From NCBI RefSeq assembly GCF_004923255.1, contig NZ_QYRT01000001.1, forward strand, positions 1-64,000: a DNA stretch of 64,000 nt, given 5' to 3'. Of this stretch, positions 1-8,626 are shown in pieces. The translations under genes and the position numbers were made by a program. Each line of letters opens with the position of its first letter. Position 1 is the first letter of the stretch. The notes under the pieces were generated by a model. It worked only from the letters and a program-made list of their open reading frames with translations, searched no databases and had not been told where the DNA came from. The stretch comes from Subtercola vilae (GTDB lineage Bacteria > Actinomycetota > Actinomycetes > Actinomycetales > Microbacteriaceae).

Positions 1-36
1 CGCCCGCCCCGAACGTGATCACCCGAAAGGCTTTCC

Positions 37-516
37 ATGACGTCGACCCTCACGTTTCCCAGCGACGCGGCCCCGGCGTTCCCGTCGATCAGCCTCGAGC
101 TTCCCGACACGTGGGCGCCGTTCTCACCCTCCGGTGCCGTGTTGGCGGCGGGCCGCGCGACTGAGCACGGCGAGTTTCGCCCGAACGTCATCGTCGCCGT
201 CACCCGCTTCGACGCCGACTACACGCTCCAGACCGCGATCGACGCCCTCACCCTGCAGGTTCAGCTGATCGACGGCGTCGTCGAACTCGGCCGTGACGAG
301 CTGCCCGTGCTCGGCACCGACGGCTTCCGCATCGAGTTCAGCTACTCCGACCCGCGCGTCGGCACCCTCATGCAGGGCGTTCGCCTTGCCCTTCTCGCCA
401 ACGGCCCCGTCGTCGACCTCGTGCAGATCACGGCCACCGCCACCGGTGCCCAGGCCGCGACCCTCTGGGGCGAGCTGCGCGACGTGCAGTCCTCGGCGGC
501 ACTCACCGGCTCGTAA
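37..516 (+). CDS. LpqN/DcrB-fold-like protein of unknown function
   Basis: A 159-residue protein with no signal peptide and no membrane segment. The body (about residues 17-150) reads like the DUF1795/LpqN/DcrB group: an opening strand ending in a P-x-x-W turn (PDTWAPF), a central GEFRPNVIVAVTRF strand, and a closing stretch in which a short helix follows V-D-L-V-Q-I. The family is usually a small alpha/beta sandwich and is often lipidated or linked to type VII secretion, but no lipobox and no secretion genes are visible here. A CGAAAGG element sits about 8 bases before the ATG. It converges with lacI, with 9 bases between the stops. The family call rests on pattern memory only; the function is unknown. 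Confidence 0.6.
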   Translation: MTSTLTFPSDAAPAFPSISLELPDTWAPFSPSGAVLAAGRATEHGEFRPNVIVAVTRFDADYTLQTAIDALTLQVQLIDGVVELGRDELPVLGTDGFRIEFSYSDPRVGTLMQGVRLALLANGPVVDLVQITATATGAQAATLWGELRDVQSSAALTGS

Positions 517-525
517 CTACCGTTG

Positions 526-1608
526 TCAACGCGCGACCGCGGTGGGCGGCGCAGCCGTGTCGCCCACGTGCAACCGGCACGTGAACGCCACGTCGGGTGA
601 CGCCTCGCCCGCCAGCAGCTCGGTGACCGCCCGCCCCGCCGCGCGGCCCTTCTCGGTGGCCGGCTGAACCATGGTGGTGAGGTCGTGGTGGGTGAATCCT
701 TCGATGCGGGCACCATCGAACCCGACCACCGTCACATCGTGCGGCACCAAAAGCCCCAAAGCTTCTGCCGCGCGGATGACGCCCACCGCGATGAGGTCGC
801 TCTGGGCGATGATGGCGGTGGGCCGGGCATCCGGAGCCACATCGAGCAGCAGCAGGGCGGCCGCGAAACCGTCATCGCTCGACGAGGTCGACGTCACGAA
901 CCCGGTCACCGACGGGTACACCGCGCGGGCCCCCTCGAGCCGGTCGCGCGACACCGCCGTGGTGGCCGTCTCGAGGTCGGCTGGGGTGAGAGCGCGCAGC
1001 TCACGCCGGGCATCCAGCGGCAGCGTCACGGTCGCAACCAGACGGTGCCCGAGGTCGTACACGTGCTGCGCCATGACGGCCGCGGCCTTTCGATTGTCGA
1101 GGTCAACAGCCACCACACCGTCAAAATGCTGCCCCTCGATGGCCACCATCGGAACATTGCGTTGCCGCATTACCGTGATCGACCCGGCAAGATGCGGGCT
1201 GCAGCCGAGAAAGATCGCCGCGTCGAACACGGCCGTCTGGATGCTCGGCTCACCAACGCCCGTGGCTGTGAGCAGCAGCATTCCGCCGCCCTCGCCGATC
1301 TCCTGCGAGATGCCGTCAAGCGCCGCAATGGTCATCGGGTCGCGAAACGAGTGGATGATGCGGTCTTCGAGCACCACCCCCACGATGCCTGAGCGGCCCT
1401 GCCGCAGCGACTTCGCGCGCGGGTCGGGCCCGTAGTAGTTCAGCTCGGCCGCCGCCTTCAGCACCTTCTCGCGCGTGGCCGCCGAAATCGAGCCGTCGCC
1501 ACTGAACGCGATCGACGCGGTCGACCCCGACACCCCGGCGAGCCTGGCCACATCGGCAAGCGTCGAGCGGGCCGGGTGGCCACGGTGAGGTTGATTGTTT
1601 GCACTCAC
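526..1608 (-). CDS. LacI-family transcriptional repressor
   Basis: About 360 residues. The N-terminal helix-turn-helix is clear (TLADVARLAGVSGSTASIAF, roughly residues 16-35), followed by the hinge-helix region and a periplasmic-binding-protein-like effector domain ending in the typical VGFDGARIEGFTHHDLTT and E-K-G-R-A-A-G-R-A segments. An ATG at 1632 is in frame, but I prefer the GTG at 1608: a TACGCT -10 box (1621-1616) ends eight bases before it, the same geometry seen at other genes of this window. The gene is divergent from an MFS transporter, with a 14-bp perfect palindrome between them, so it probably represses itself and that transporter. The effector is unknown; a sugar is usual for the family. 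Confidence 0.9.
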   Translation of the reverse strand: MSANNQPHRGHPARSTLADVARLAGVSGSTASIAFSGDGSISAATREKVLKAAAELNYYGPDPRAKSLRQGRSGIVGVVLEDRIIHSFRDPMTIAALDGISQEIGEGGGMLLLTATGVGEPSIQTAVFDAAIFLGCSPHLAGSITVMRQRNVPMVAIEGQHFDGVVAVDLDNRKAAAVMAQHVYDLGHRLVATVTLPLDARRELRALTPADLETATTAVSRDRLEGARAVYPSVTGFVTSTSSSDDGFAAALLLLDVAPDARPTAIIAQSDLIAVGVIRAAEALGLLVPHDVTVVGFDGARIEGFTHHDLTTMVQPATEKGRAAGRAVTELLAGEASPDVAFTCRLHVGDTAAPPTAVAR

Positions 1609-1615
1609 ATCCCAT

Positions 1616-1621
1616 AGCGTA
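1616..1621 (-). promoter_or_regulatory. -10 box of lacI, leaderless geometry
   Basis: TACGCT on the minus strand ends eight bases before the in-frame GTG at 1608. The palindromic operator at 1633-1646 would fall between -35 and -10, which suits autorepression. Read by eye; no transcription start is known. Confidence 0.5.
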
Positions 1622-1632
1622 GTCGTAGACAT

Positions 1633-1646
1633 TCGAATCGATTCGA
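1633..1646. promoter_or_regulatory. Palindromic LacI-type operator
   Basis: TCGAATCGATTCGA is a perfect 14-bp palindrome with a central CpG, the usual form of LacI-family operators. It lies between the lacI regulator and the divergent MFS gene. It covers the expected -35/spacer region of lacI and lies about 85 bp upstream of the transporter start. Binding by the neighbouring regulator is inferred. Confidence 0.65.
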
Positions 1647-1729
1647 TTCGGTACCGGATGCTCAGGCAGAGTCGTTCGAATCACCCGACTCTCGCCCCCA
1701 GCTCACCCACCCCCAGCGTCGAGGCCCCC

Positions 1730-2980
1730 ATGACTCACCCCACCGACACCGGCTCGTCGCCGGTCGTTCCCGGCGCACCCGTCGCCCCGAACCTCACGGC
1801 CTGGCGCAACGCTGTCTTCGTCGTCTTCACCCTCAGCGGCCTCACCCTGGCCTCCTGGATCTCGCGCCTGCCCGCCGTGCGTGACCAGCTGCACCTCGAC
1901 ACCGCGGCCGTGGGCCTGCTGATCCTCTGCCTCTCTGCGGGATCAGTGGTGGGCCTCGTCGCCGCGCCCCTCATCCTGAACCGCATCGGGGCGCGCCGGG
2001 GCATCCTGTTCGCCCTCTGTGTGAGCGGTCTGTCGCTCGCCGGCGTCGGTCTGTCGGCCACCCTGCTGCCCTCACCCGGTCTCGCCATGCTCTTTCTCGC
2101 CGTTCTCGGCCTCGCCAACGGCGCCCTCGACGTGATGATGAACCTCGAAGGCGCCGGCGCAGAGCGGGCCATCGGGCGCACACTGCTGCCCCTCATGCAC
2201 GCCTTCTTCAGCCTCGGAACCGTCGTTGGCGCAGGGCTCGGCGCCGCCGCATCGGCCCTCGGCATCCCCGTCTCGGTGCACCTCCTCGTGGTCGCCGTGC
2301 TGATTCTGCTCGTCGCCGTCGTTGTGGTGCGCTACCTGCCGGCCGTCGTCGAATCCGACGAGCCTCTCGCGCCCGCACTGCCGCTGAAGGCGCGCATCAG
2401 AGAGAGCCTCGCCGTCTGGGCCGACGTGCGGCTGCTGCTCATCGGGCTCATTCTGCTCGGTATGGCCTTCGCCGAAGGATCAGCGAACGACTGGGTGGCC
2501 ATCGCCACGATCGACGGCCATGGGCAAGACAACACCACCGGCGCCATCATGTTCGGCGTGTTCGTGACCGCGATGACCGTCGGCCGCGTGGCGGGCGGGC
2601 CCGTGCTCGACCGCCTGGGCCGCGTGCCGGTGCTGCGCTGGTCGGCGCTGATCGGTGCCATAGGAGTGCTGTTGTTCATCCTGTCGCCGAGCCTGCCGAT
2701 GGCGTTCGTCGGCGCGGGTCTGTGGGGTATCGGGGCATCGCTCGGGTTTCCGGTGGGCATCTCCGCCGCGGCCGACGACCCCCAGAAAGCCGCCGCCCGG
2801 GTCAGCGCGGTGGCCATCATCGGCTACGTCGCGTTCTTGGCGGGCCCGCCGCTGCTCGGCTTTCTCGGCCAGCACTTCGGCATTCTGAACGCTCTCTACG
2901 TGGTGCTCGCGCTGCTCATCCTCGCGGCCCTCGCCACCCCCGCCGCCCGCGAGCGCACCGGAAAGTTCTCGCGCCGTTAA
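1730..2980 (+). CDS. MFS transporter (YbjJ-like)
   Basis: A 416-residue major facilitator with about 12 hydrophobic segments. Helix 1 starts near [13 protein letters not shown]. The loop after helix 2 carries N-R-I-G-A-R-R, the usual MFS motif A position, and the second half repeats it ([10 protein letters not shown]). The overall sequence resembles the YbjJ-type MFS proteins, whose substrates are poorly known. The start at 1730 is chosen because the reading frame upstream is low-complexity and runs across the operator; a GAGG lies six bases before this ATG. Divergent from lacI and probably under its control. nucS follows 10 bases downstream. Confidence 0.85.
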   Translation: MTHPTDTGSSPVVPGAPVAPNLTAWRNAVFVVFTLSGLTLASWISRLPAVRDQLHLDTAAVGLLILCLSAGSVVGLVAAPLILNRIGARRGILFALCVSGLSLAGVGLSATLLPSPGLAMLFLAVLGLANGALDVMMNLEGAGAERAIGRTLLPLMHAFFSLGTVVGAGLGAAASALGIPVSVHLLVVAVLILLVAVVVVRYLPAVVESDEPLAPALPLKARIRESLAVWADVRLLLIGLILLGMAFAEGSANDWVAIATIDGHGQDNTTGAIMFGVFVTAMTVGRVAGGPVLDRLGRVPVLRWSALIGAIGVLLFILSPSLPMAFVGAGLWGIGASLGFPVGISAAADDPQKAAARVSAVAIIGYVAFLAGPPLLGFLGQHFGILNALYVVLALLILAALATPAARERTGKFSRR

Positions 2981-2983
2981 ACT
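2978..2983 (+). promoter_or_regulatory. -10 box of nucS inside the upstream stop codon
   Basis: TAAACT begins with the TAA stop of the MFS gene and ends eight bases before the GTG start of nucS. This is the leaderless geometry seen elsewhere in the window and would give nucS its own start site despite the tight spacing. Confidence 0.45.
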
Positions 2984-2990
2984 GAGGCCC

Positions 2991-3686
2991 GTGCGACTTG
3001 TTATTGCGAAATGTGCCGTTGACTACGCGGGCCGGCTGAGCGCCCACCTGCCCCTCGCCACCCGCCTGCTCATGCTGAAGAACGACGGCAGCATTCTGGT
3101 GCACTCCGACGGCGGATCGTACAAACCCCTGAACTGGATGAGCCCGCCCTGCACCCTGCAGATTCTCGAGCCCGATCAGGAGCAGCTGGATACGGGCATC
3201 ACAGAACTCTGGAAGGTCACGCACGCGAAAACGGCCGATCTTCTCGTGGTCTCCATCCACGAGGTGTTCACCGACACGTCGCACGACCTCGGGGTCGACC
3301 CGGGTCTCGTCAAAGACGGCGTCGAAGCCCACCTGCAGAAGCTCCTCGCTGAGCAGATCGGCTTGCTCGGCGAAGGCCACACCCTCGTGCGGCGCGAATA
3401 CATGACCGCCATCGGCCCGGTCGACATTCTCGCGCGCGACGCCACAGGCGCTGCCGTCGCCGTCGAACTCAAACGCCGCGGTGACATCGACGGCGTCGAA
3501 CAGCTCACCCGCTACCTCGAACTCATGAACCGCGACCCGCACCTCGCCCCCGTCACCGGCATCTTCGCCGCACAGGAGATCAAGCCCCAGGCGCGCACCC
3601 TCGCTCACGACCGCGGCATTCGCACCCTGCTGCTCGACTACGACGCCATGCGCGGCCTCGACGATAGCGACAGTCGCCTGTTCTGA
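2991..3686 (+). CDS. nucS: Mismatch-specific endonuclease NucS/EndoMS
   Basis: A 231-residue protein matching the actinobacterial NucS family in length and order. The N-terminal beta-sandwich DNA-binding and dimerisation domain (about 1-110, with the [11 protein letters not shown] segment) is followed by a RecB-like nuclease domain with D145 (GPVDIL), E159 and K161 (VELKRR) as the D-ExK metal site. The protein ends in DSRLF; in this family the extreme C-terminus binds the sliding clamp DnaN. NucS cuts both strands at mismatches and replaces MutS/MutL in many actinobacteria. Start is GTG with no clear ribosome site, consistent with a leaderless message. Confidence 0.95.
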   Translation: MRLVIAKCAVDYAGRLSAHLPLATRLLMLKNDGSILVHSDGGSYKPLNWMSPPCTLQILEPDQEQLDTGITELWKVTHAKTADLLVVSIHEVFTDTSHDLGVDPGLVKDGVEAHLQKLLAEQIGLLGEGHTLVRREYMTAIGPVDILARDATGAAVAVELKRRGDIDGVEQLTRYLELMNRDPHLAPVTGIFAAQEIKPQARTLAHDRGIRTLLLDYDAMRGLDDSDSRLF

Positions 3687-3747
3687 ATTCTTTTGTTCGC
3701 CCTGAATTTTTTTCGCCGCCGCCCTTGCGGCGGGTGCGGGCAGGGGG

Positions 3748-5076
3748 TCAGGGGGCGCCGGCCGAGAGCCAGAGGGCGAGCACGGCGAGCGGCAGGGTGA
3801 CGAGAACGGCGGCGAGGCCGAAGACGACGAAGCGCGGCCACGAGATGCTCACGCCGAGGGAGGTCACACGTTGGTGCCACAGCAGGGTCGCGAGTGATGC
3901 CCACGGCGTGACGAGCGGCCCGAGATTCACGCCGATGAGCAGCGCAGCCAGCCGCAACGGATCGCCCGCCGCCGCCGGCTCGATCACCAGATACGCCGGA
4001 AGATTGTTGATCCCGTTCGCCGCAACTGCACCCACACCCGTGAGCTGCAGCAGCGCCGGCAACGACGTACCCGACCCCGCGACCGCCGCAACGGCGCCTG
4101 ACAGCCCGTGCACCTGCGCCGCCTCGACCAGCACGAACAGCCCCGCCGCGATACCAACGGCCGACCACGGCACCAGCCGCACACTCAGCGACGACCGCCG
4201 CCGCACCCCGAATGCCACCACCAGCACCACAGCGCCAGCCGTCGCCGGAATCCACACCGGCAACCCCGACACCAACAGCGGAAGTAGCACCGCCACCACC
4301 ACAGCCGACACCACGAGCAGTCGCCGGTCGGCGATGGATGCCCGTTCCGGCACCTCATACCGCCCCCGAACCCCGCCCAGCCGCCGCCAGAACACCCCCG
4401 TCAGAATCACGATCGGCACCAGCACCCCGACCAGCGCCGGAGCCCACACCAGCGCCACATAGTCGAACGGACCGCCGAACCGCAGCGCACTCGCCGCCAG
4501 CAGTTTCGTCAGGTTCGACACCGGCAGCAGCAGCGAGGCCGTGTTCGCGAGCCACACCGTCGCCAGCGCGAACGGCACTGGCGGTATGCCCGCGTGCAAC
4601 GCCAGCAGCACCACCACCGGTGTCACGAGCACGGCGGTCGTGTCGAGCGACAAGAAGATCGTGCTGAGCGTCGCGAGCGCGAGAACGAACAGCCAGAGCA
4701 TCCAGACCCGTCGTCTGCCCCAGCCAGCGAGCCGGTCGGAGAGCACCGCGAACAGCCCGGCCTCCGACGCCAGCTCGGTGACGATCGTGATCGCCACCAC
4801 AAACCCGAGCACCGGCCCCACCCGTTCGACGAGGGCGAGCGACGAGGGGGCGGGCAGGATGCCCGTGGCGACCACAATCGCCGCGGCCACCACCAGCGCC
4901 AACACGAACACCCGTCCCGGAGTCACCCGCTTTCGGGGTTCTTCGTCACTGGGTCGGGCATCCCGGGCCGTGGTCTCTGGGGTCAGGGCGTCATCGTTTA
5001 TGAACCGATCGTAGTTCGCCCAGGCGCCCGGCGCGAGCCGCGAAACGCCCCCGACAGGGCAGGTAATCCTCGGCAC
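3748..5076 (-). CDS. ArsB/NhaD-type (ion transporter superfamily) permease
   Basis: A 442-residue membrane protein with 11-12 hydrophobic segments after a charged 45-residue N-terminus. The segment SLDTTAVLVTPVVVLLA matches the discontinuous-helix motif of ArsB and related anion permeases, and NLTKLLAASA and N-N-L-P-A-Y-L-V resemble the second repeat. Substrate could be arsenite, dicarboxylate or Na+/H+; no arsR or arsC is nearby, so I do not name it. GTG start at 5076; the true start may be further in, because no good ribosome site is visible. Convergent with nucS: 3687-3747 holds a GC hairpin without a following T-run. Confidence 0.8.
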   Translation of the reverse strand: MPRITCPVGGVSRLAPGAWANYDRFINDDALTPETTARDARPSDEEPRKRVTPGRVFVLALVVAAAIVVATGILPAPSSLALVERVGPVLGFVVAITIVTELASEAGLFAVLSDRLAGWGRRRVWMLWLFVLALATLSTIFLSLDTTAVLVTPVVVLLALHAGIPPVPFALATVWLANTASLLLPVSNLTKLLAASALRFGGPFDYVALVWAPALVGVLVPIVILTGVFWRRLGGVRGRYEVPERASIADRRLLVVSAVVVAVLLPLLVSGLPVWIPATAGAVVLVVAFGVRRRSSLSVRLVPWSAVGIAAGLFVLVEAAQVHGLSGAVAAVAGSGTSLPALLQLTGVGAVAANGINNLPAYLVIEPAAAGDPLRLAALLIGVNLGPLVTPWASLATLLWHQRVTSLGVSISWPRFVVFGLAAVLVTLPLAVLALWLSAGAP

Positions 5077-5078
5077 CC

Positions 5079-5084
5079 TAGAAT
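5079..5084 (+). promoter_or_regulatory. -10 box, leaderless geometry
   Basis: TAGAAT ends eight bases before the ATG at 5092, leaving no room for a ribosome binding site. Confidence 0.55.
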
Positions 5085-5091
5085 TGCCCCA

Positions 5092-5784
5092 ATGTCTACT
5101 GAAGAGATTTCAACCGCAGCGGTCGCGCCCCACAAACCTTGGTCGTGCGTCTTGTTCGACCTCGACGGAACGATCACCGACTCGGCCCCTGGCATCATCG
5201 GCCGCCTCTCACGCACGCTTCTCGCGTTGGGCCGCCCGGTTCCTGCCCCCGCCGATCTCATGCAGTTCATCGGGCCGCCCATCCTGCAGGGCTTCGAGCT
5301 CGTCGCCAACATGAACGAGGCTGAGGCCAACCAGGCCCTCGTCATCTACCGCGATCTCGCGGCCAGCGAAGGCCCGCAAGACGACGCCGTCACTTTCCCG
5401 GGCATGGTCGGGCTGGTGAAGTTTCTGTTCAAAGCCGGCATTCCGCTGGCCGTCACCACCTCGAAGTCGGAGGTGCAGGCAAACCGCATTCTCGAGCACC
5501 TGAGCCTTCAGCACGCTTTCGTGGTCATCGCCGGAGCCAGCGAAGACGAAACCCGAAGCGCCAAGGGAGACGTCATCGCCGAGGCCCTCCTGCGGCTGCG
5601 TGAGCTGAACGTCGACCTGTCGAATCTCGTTCTCGTGGGCGACCGCATCCACGACATGGAGGGCGCCGCCGAGCACGGCATCCCGCCCATCATGGTGGAG
5701 TGGGGGTACGGCTCTCCCGCCGAAGCCCCCGGCGCCATCGCCATCGTGCACTCCGTCGACCAGCTGCGCTCACTGCTCCTCTAA
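5092..5784 (+). CDS. HAD-family hydrolase, phosphoglycolate-phosphatase-like
   Basis: A 230-residue haloacid-dehalogenase phosphatase. Motif I is FDLDGT with nucleophile D23 and D25. Motif II is the T/S at the end of PLAVTTSKS, motif III the lysine of R-S-A-K-G, and motif IV VLVGDRIHDMEGA. An inserted helical cap lies between motifs I and II (about residues 30-100), as in Gph/PGP enzymes. The order DLDGTITDSAPGI is typical of phosphoglycolate-type phosphatases, but the substrate cannot be read from sequence. Leaderless start at 5092. Its stop overlaps the stop of the convergent membrane gene by four bases. Confidence 0.9.
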   Translation: MSTEEISTAAVAPHKPWSCVLFDLDGTITDSAPGIIGRLSRTLLALGRPVPAPADLMQFIGPPILQGFELVANMNEAEANQALVIYRDLAASEGPQDDAVTFPGMVGLVKFLFKAGIPLAVTTSKSEVQANRILEHLSLQHAFVVIAGASEDETRSAKGDVIAEALLRLRELNVDLSNLVLVGDRIHDMEGAAEHGIPPIMVEWGYGSPAEAPGAIAIVHSVDQLRSLLL

Positions 5785-6419
5785 CCTGCAGCGGCCGACG
5801 GGTCAGTGCGCCTCAGCTCGGTCTCGCCCGAGACCGGCCCGCCACGCACGTGAACCCGAACAAACACTGCAGCATCACGGCGAGACCGCTCGGCGCTATC
5901 GCCGAGCCTCAGCCCCAACACCACTGCGAGTGCCAGCCCACCAACGGCGAGAATCGGGCCGATGAAGCTGCCAGAGGCTTCATTCGACCCGTCGAAACTG
6001 GCCACACTTGCAACCCAGGCCGGCAGGTAGCTGCCGAGCACCACCGTCGCAGCGATGATCAGCACCTGCCCGGCGGCGGCGCACTGGCGCGCGTGACTGC
6101 GAGCCATGCTGGCCATGGTTCGAGCCTGCACGTCGCTGAGGTCACCCAGCGAACGGCTGCCGATCCACCGGGCCGAGACGCTCTCTTCTGTCACGACCGT
6201 CTGAAGCTCACCGGGCGTGAGAAGCTCAAGCGCGTGCGGTCGAAACCGGCTCTCCTCGCCCCCCTCACCTGCTGGCAATTGGGCACGAAGCGCACCCAGC
6301 CGTCGGCTTCTCTCCCGCCGAAGCTCTCTCGCCGCCCTGCTGAAGAGTGCCGCCCGCCAGAAACAGACAATACCGATCAGTGAGAGGAGGCCGAGCACCG
6401 CCTGTGCTGCCGGGCTCAC
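5781..6419 (-). CDS. Membrane protein of unknown function, partner of the gene upstream
   Basis: 212 residues from a GTG that overlaps the upstream TGA (GTGA), so the two are translationally coupled. Three hydrophobic stretches are visible: near the N-terminus (AVLGLLSLIGIVCFW), and later VLIIAATVVLGSYLPAWV and GPILAVGGLALAVVLGL. Between the first and second is a basic, arginine-rich soluble region. I recognise no family. A longer in-frame start exists at 6578, but it would run across the upstream coding region. Confidence 0.6.
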   Translation of the reverse strand: MSPAAQAVLGLLSLIGIVCFWRAALFSRAARELRRERSRRLGALRAQLPAGEGGEESRFRPHALELLTPGELQTVVTEESVSARWIGSRSLGDLSDVQARTMASMARSHARQCAAAGQVLIIAATVVLGSYLPAWVASVASFDGSNEASGSFIGPILAVGGLALAVVLGLRLGDSAERSRRDAAVFVRVHVRGGPVSGETELRRTDPSAAAG

Positions 6420-6748
6420 AGCTGCGCCCTCCCCGAGGCCATCAGCCTGGGGCGAAAGAAGATGAATCGCTGCGCGCTGAGAACGAGCACAATGAATGAG
6501 ATCTCCACCAGGAGCTGGTCTGTTGCAAGCAACAGGCCGAACCACGGTCGCGACACGACGCCCAGCCAGTTGCCCCACAACAACATCACCGGAATGACCG
6601 CACCGCTCACCCCGAGAAGCGCGTAGGCGAAGCCCATGCGCCGAAACGCAGGAGAGTACCCCCTGACAAGGTACAGAGGTTCAATGGGCACAGGCCTGAG
6701 CATGGCTGAGACGGTGTCGACCGCTGCGCGAACGTGAGATTTGATCAT
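6416..6748 (-). CDS. Small membrane protein of unknown function
   Basis: 110 residues with two clear membrane segments (FAYALLGVSGAVIPVMLLWG and LLVEISFIVLVLSAQRFIFF) after a 40-residue cytoplasmic-looking start. The ATG at 6748 is preferred over one at 6802 because hydrophobicity and codon pattern begin there. It ends inside the start of the next gene. The pair looks like a two-subunit membrane complex, but that is inference from coupling alone. 6749-6865 holds no gene I can see. Confidence 0.55.
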   Translation of the reverse strand: MIKSHVRAAVDTVSAMLRPVPIEPLYLVRGYSPAFRRMGFAYALLGVSGAVIPVMLLWGNWLGVVSRPWFGLLLATDQLLVEISFIVLVLSAQRFIFFRPRLMASGRAQL

Positions 6749-6865
6749 GGGATCATTTTCGCCCGAGCCACTGACACTGGCCGTGTCTCGCACCGGCACC
6801 ACTCATCCCCGACACCCGTGCGAGGCGGGGGCGCGCACGTGCGCACCCCACGCCTCACCCCGGCT

Positions 6866-7726
6866 CTACAGACCCGACAGCTCCGCAACCTCGTCGGCCG
6901 TCAACTCGAGGTCGGCCGCCGTTGCCGAGTCGCGGATGCTCGCTGGCCGTGAAGCGCCAGGAATCGGCACCACCACCGGCGCCAACGCCAGCTCCCATGC
7001 AAGGCACAGCACCTGCGGGCTCACCCCGTGCACCCCGGCGATGCGCGCGAACGTATCGCCCTTACCGCCCAGGTCTGACGCCCCCGTGATGCCGCCGAGG
7101 GGGCTCCACGGCAGAAACGCGAGGCCCAGTTCGTCACAGAGCTCGAGTTCGCCCTGGCTCGACCTGAATTTGGGTGAGAACTGGTTCTGCACTGAGACCA
7201 GCCGACCATCCAGAATCTCGTTTGCCTGGCGAATCTGGTTCACATCAGCATTCGAAATGCCAGCCATGCGAATCACGCCCTCGTCGAGTAGGTCGCGCAG
7301 CGCCCCAACCGACTCTTCGTAGGGCACAGCGGGGTCGGGTCGGTGAAGCTGGTACAGCCCGATGCTGTCGACGCCGAGCCGTGAAGCCGAAGCCTTCGCC
7401 GCTTCCTTCAGGTAGTCGGGGTGCCCGTTGAGAGTCCAGCTGCCATCACCCGGGCGCAGGTGCCCGCCTTTAGTCGCCACCAGAACACCCGACGTGTCGC
7501 CGCCGTAGCTCTTCAGCGCCTTCGCGATGAGCAACTCGTTGTGCCCGTCGTCATCGGCGGTCATGTGGTACGCGTCAGCCGTGTCGATGAGGGTGACACC
7601 CGCCTCGAGCGCGGCATGGATCGTCGCCACCGAGCGCTCTTCGTCAGGCCGTCCCTCGATCGACATCGGCATGCCGCCGAGCCCGATCGCACTCACCGTG
7701 ACATCTCCGATTGTGCGGTTCTTCAT
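6866..7726 (-). CDS. Aldo/keto reductase
   Basis: 286 residues with a complete aldo/keto reductase tetrad: D48 and Y53 (IDTADAYH), K86 (VATKGG) and H128 (YQLHRPD). The C-terminal NADPH-binding region includes PIPGASRPASI. N-terminus V-S-A-I-G-L-G-G-M-P-M is typical. The enzyme reduces carbonyls with NADPH in the cytosol; the substrate is unknown. Start chosen at the ATG at 7726 (MKNRTIGDV) because the 13 residues before it, from an ATG at 7765, are arginine-rich and unlike the family. It is divergent from the peroxiredoxin gene, suggesting a shared stress or detoxification role, which is inference. Confidence 0.9.
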   Translation of the reverse strand: MKNRTIGDVTVSAIGLGGMPMSIEGRPDEERSVATIHAALEAGVTLIDTADAYHMTADDDGHNELLIAKALKSYGGDTSGVLVATKGGHLRPGDGSWTLNGHPDYLKEAAKASASRLGVDSIGLYQLHRPDPAVPYEESVGALRDLLDEGVIRMAGISNADVNQIRQANEILDGRLVSVQNQFSPKFRSSQGELELCDELGLAFLPWSPLGGITGASDLGGKGDTFARIAGVHGVSPQVLCLAWELALAPVVVPIPGASRPASIRDSATAADLELTADEVAELSGL

Positions 7727-7865
7727 AGGTTTTTCCCGCTCTCTGCGACCGCGAATCGACCGCATTCGATGCTATGTGACGTTCCGTGACGTGCGCACAG
7801 GCTTGACGCGGCCGCCCGGATTACCCTCGAATCCCCACACCAGCTCCGTGCCCCGAAGGAACCCC

Positions 7866-8573
7866 ATGACCACCAACGCTGCCGCCCCGACCGAGACCGC
7901 CCCAGCCAGTACCATCCCCGCCAGCATCGCCGCCCAGGTCGCCGAATTCAACACCGGGTTCGAGGCCCAGATCGGCCCCGACCTCTCAGCGGTCTTCGCC
8001 GCCGAGCAGGCAGCCCTCACCACCGACGGCATCCCGGCCAGCACCGTCGCCGTGGGAGATACGGTTCCGGATGCTCGTCTGCTCACCCCCGGGGGCGACA
8101 CCACCACGCTGGCCGAGTCGCTCGACGGCACCCCCGCCGTGCTCGTGTTCTACCGCGGAGCCTGGTGCCCGTACTGCAACATCACCCTGCAGACGTACCA
8201 GCGCGACCTGTTGCCCGCACTGCGTGAGCGGGGCGTCCGGCTCATCGCCATCAGCCCCCAGACCCCCGACGGCTCGAAGGCCATCACCGAGAGTGCCGAA
8301 CTCGACTTTCCCGTGCTCTCTGACGCCTCGAATGTGCTCGTGCGTCAGCTTGGCATCGTCACCGAGCCCACTGCCGATGCCCGCGCAGCCCACACCGCGC
8401 TCGGGTTCGACGTGGCCGACAGCAATGCCGACGCGACCGGCGACATCCCCTTCCCCACCGTTCTCGTCATCGATGCCGGCCGCGTGGTCTCGTTCGCCGA
8501 CATTCACGTCGACTACACCACCCGCACCGAGGTCGCCGCCATTCTCGACGCGGTGGATGCCCTCACGCTCTGA
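7866..8573 (+). CDS. Peroxiredoxin-like (AhpC/TSA) protein
   Basis: 235 residues. A 60-residue N-terminal extension precedes a thioredoxin fold with the redox motif C101-P-Y-C104 inside YRGAWCPYCNITL. The fold continues with L-I-A-I-S-P-Q-T-P and the cis-Pro strand IPFPTVLVID. This belongs to the AhpC/TSA group close to alkyl-hydroperoxide-reductase-like proteins that carry a CxxC instead of the classical single peroxidatic cysteine. Likely reduces peroxides or disulfides. AAGGA sits six bases before the ATG. Confidence 0.85.
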   Translation: MTTNAAAPTETAPASTIPASIAAQVAEFNTGFEAQIGPDLSAVFAAEQAALTTDGIPASTVAVGDTVPDARLLTPGGDTTTLAESLDGTPAVLVFYRGAWCPYCNITLQTYQRDLLPALRERGVRLIAISPQTPDGSKAITESAELDFPVLSDASNVLVRQLGIVTEPTADARAAHTALGFDVADSNADATGDIPFPTVLVIDAGRVVSFADIHVDYTTRTEVAAILDAVDALTL

Positions 8574-8614
8574 TTCCTGCAGGCGCGGGGCGGGGCACGG
8601 CGGCGCGGGGCGGC

Positions 8615-8620
8615 TAGGCT
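8615..8620 (+). promoter_or_regulatory. -10 box, leaderless geometry
   Basis: TAGGCT ends seven bases before the ATG at 8627. Confidence 0.45.
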
Positions 8621-8626
8621 CGCGTC

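Noticed and set aside
3687-3747. Bidirectional terminator between nucS and the permease
   Set aside because: The CCGCCGC/GCGGCGG stem is preceded, not followed, by the T-run on the plus strand and followed by A on the minus strand.
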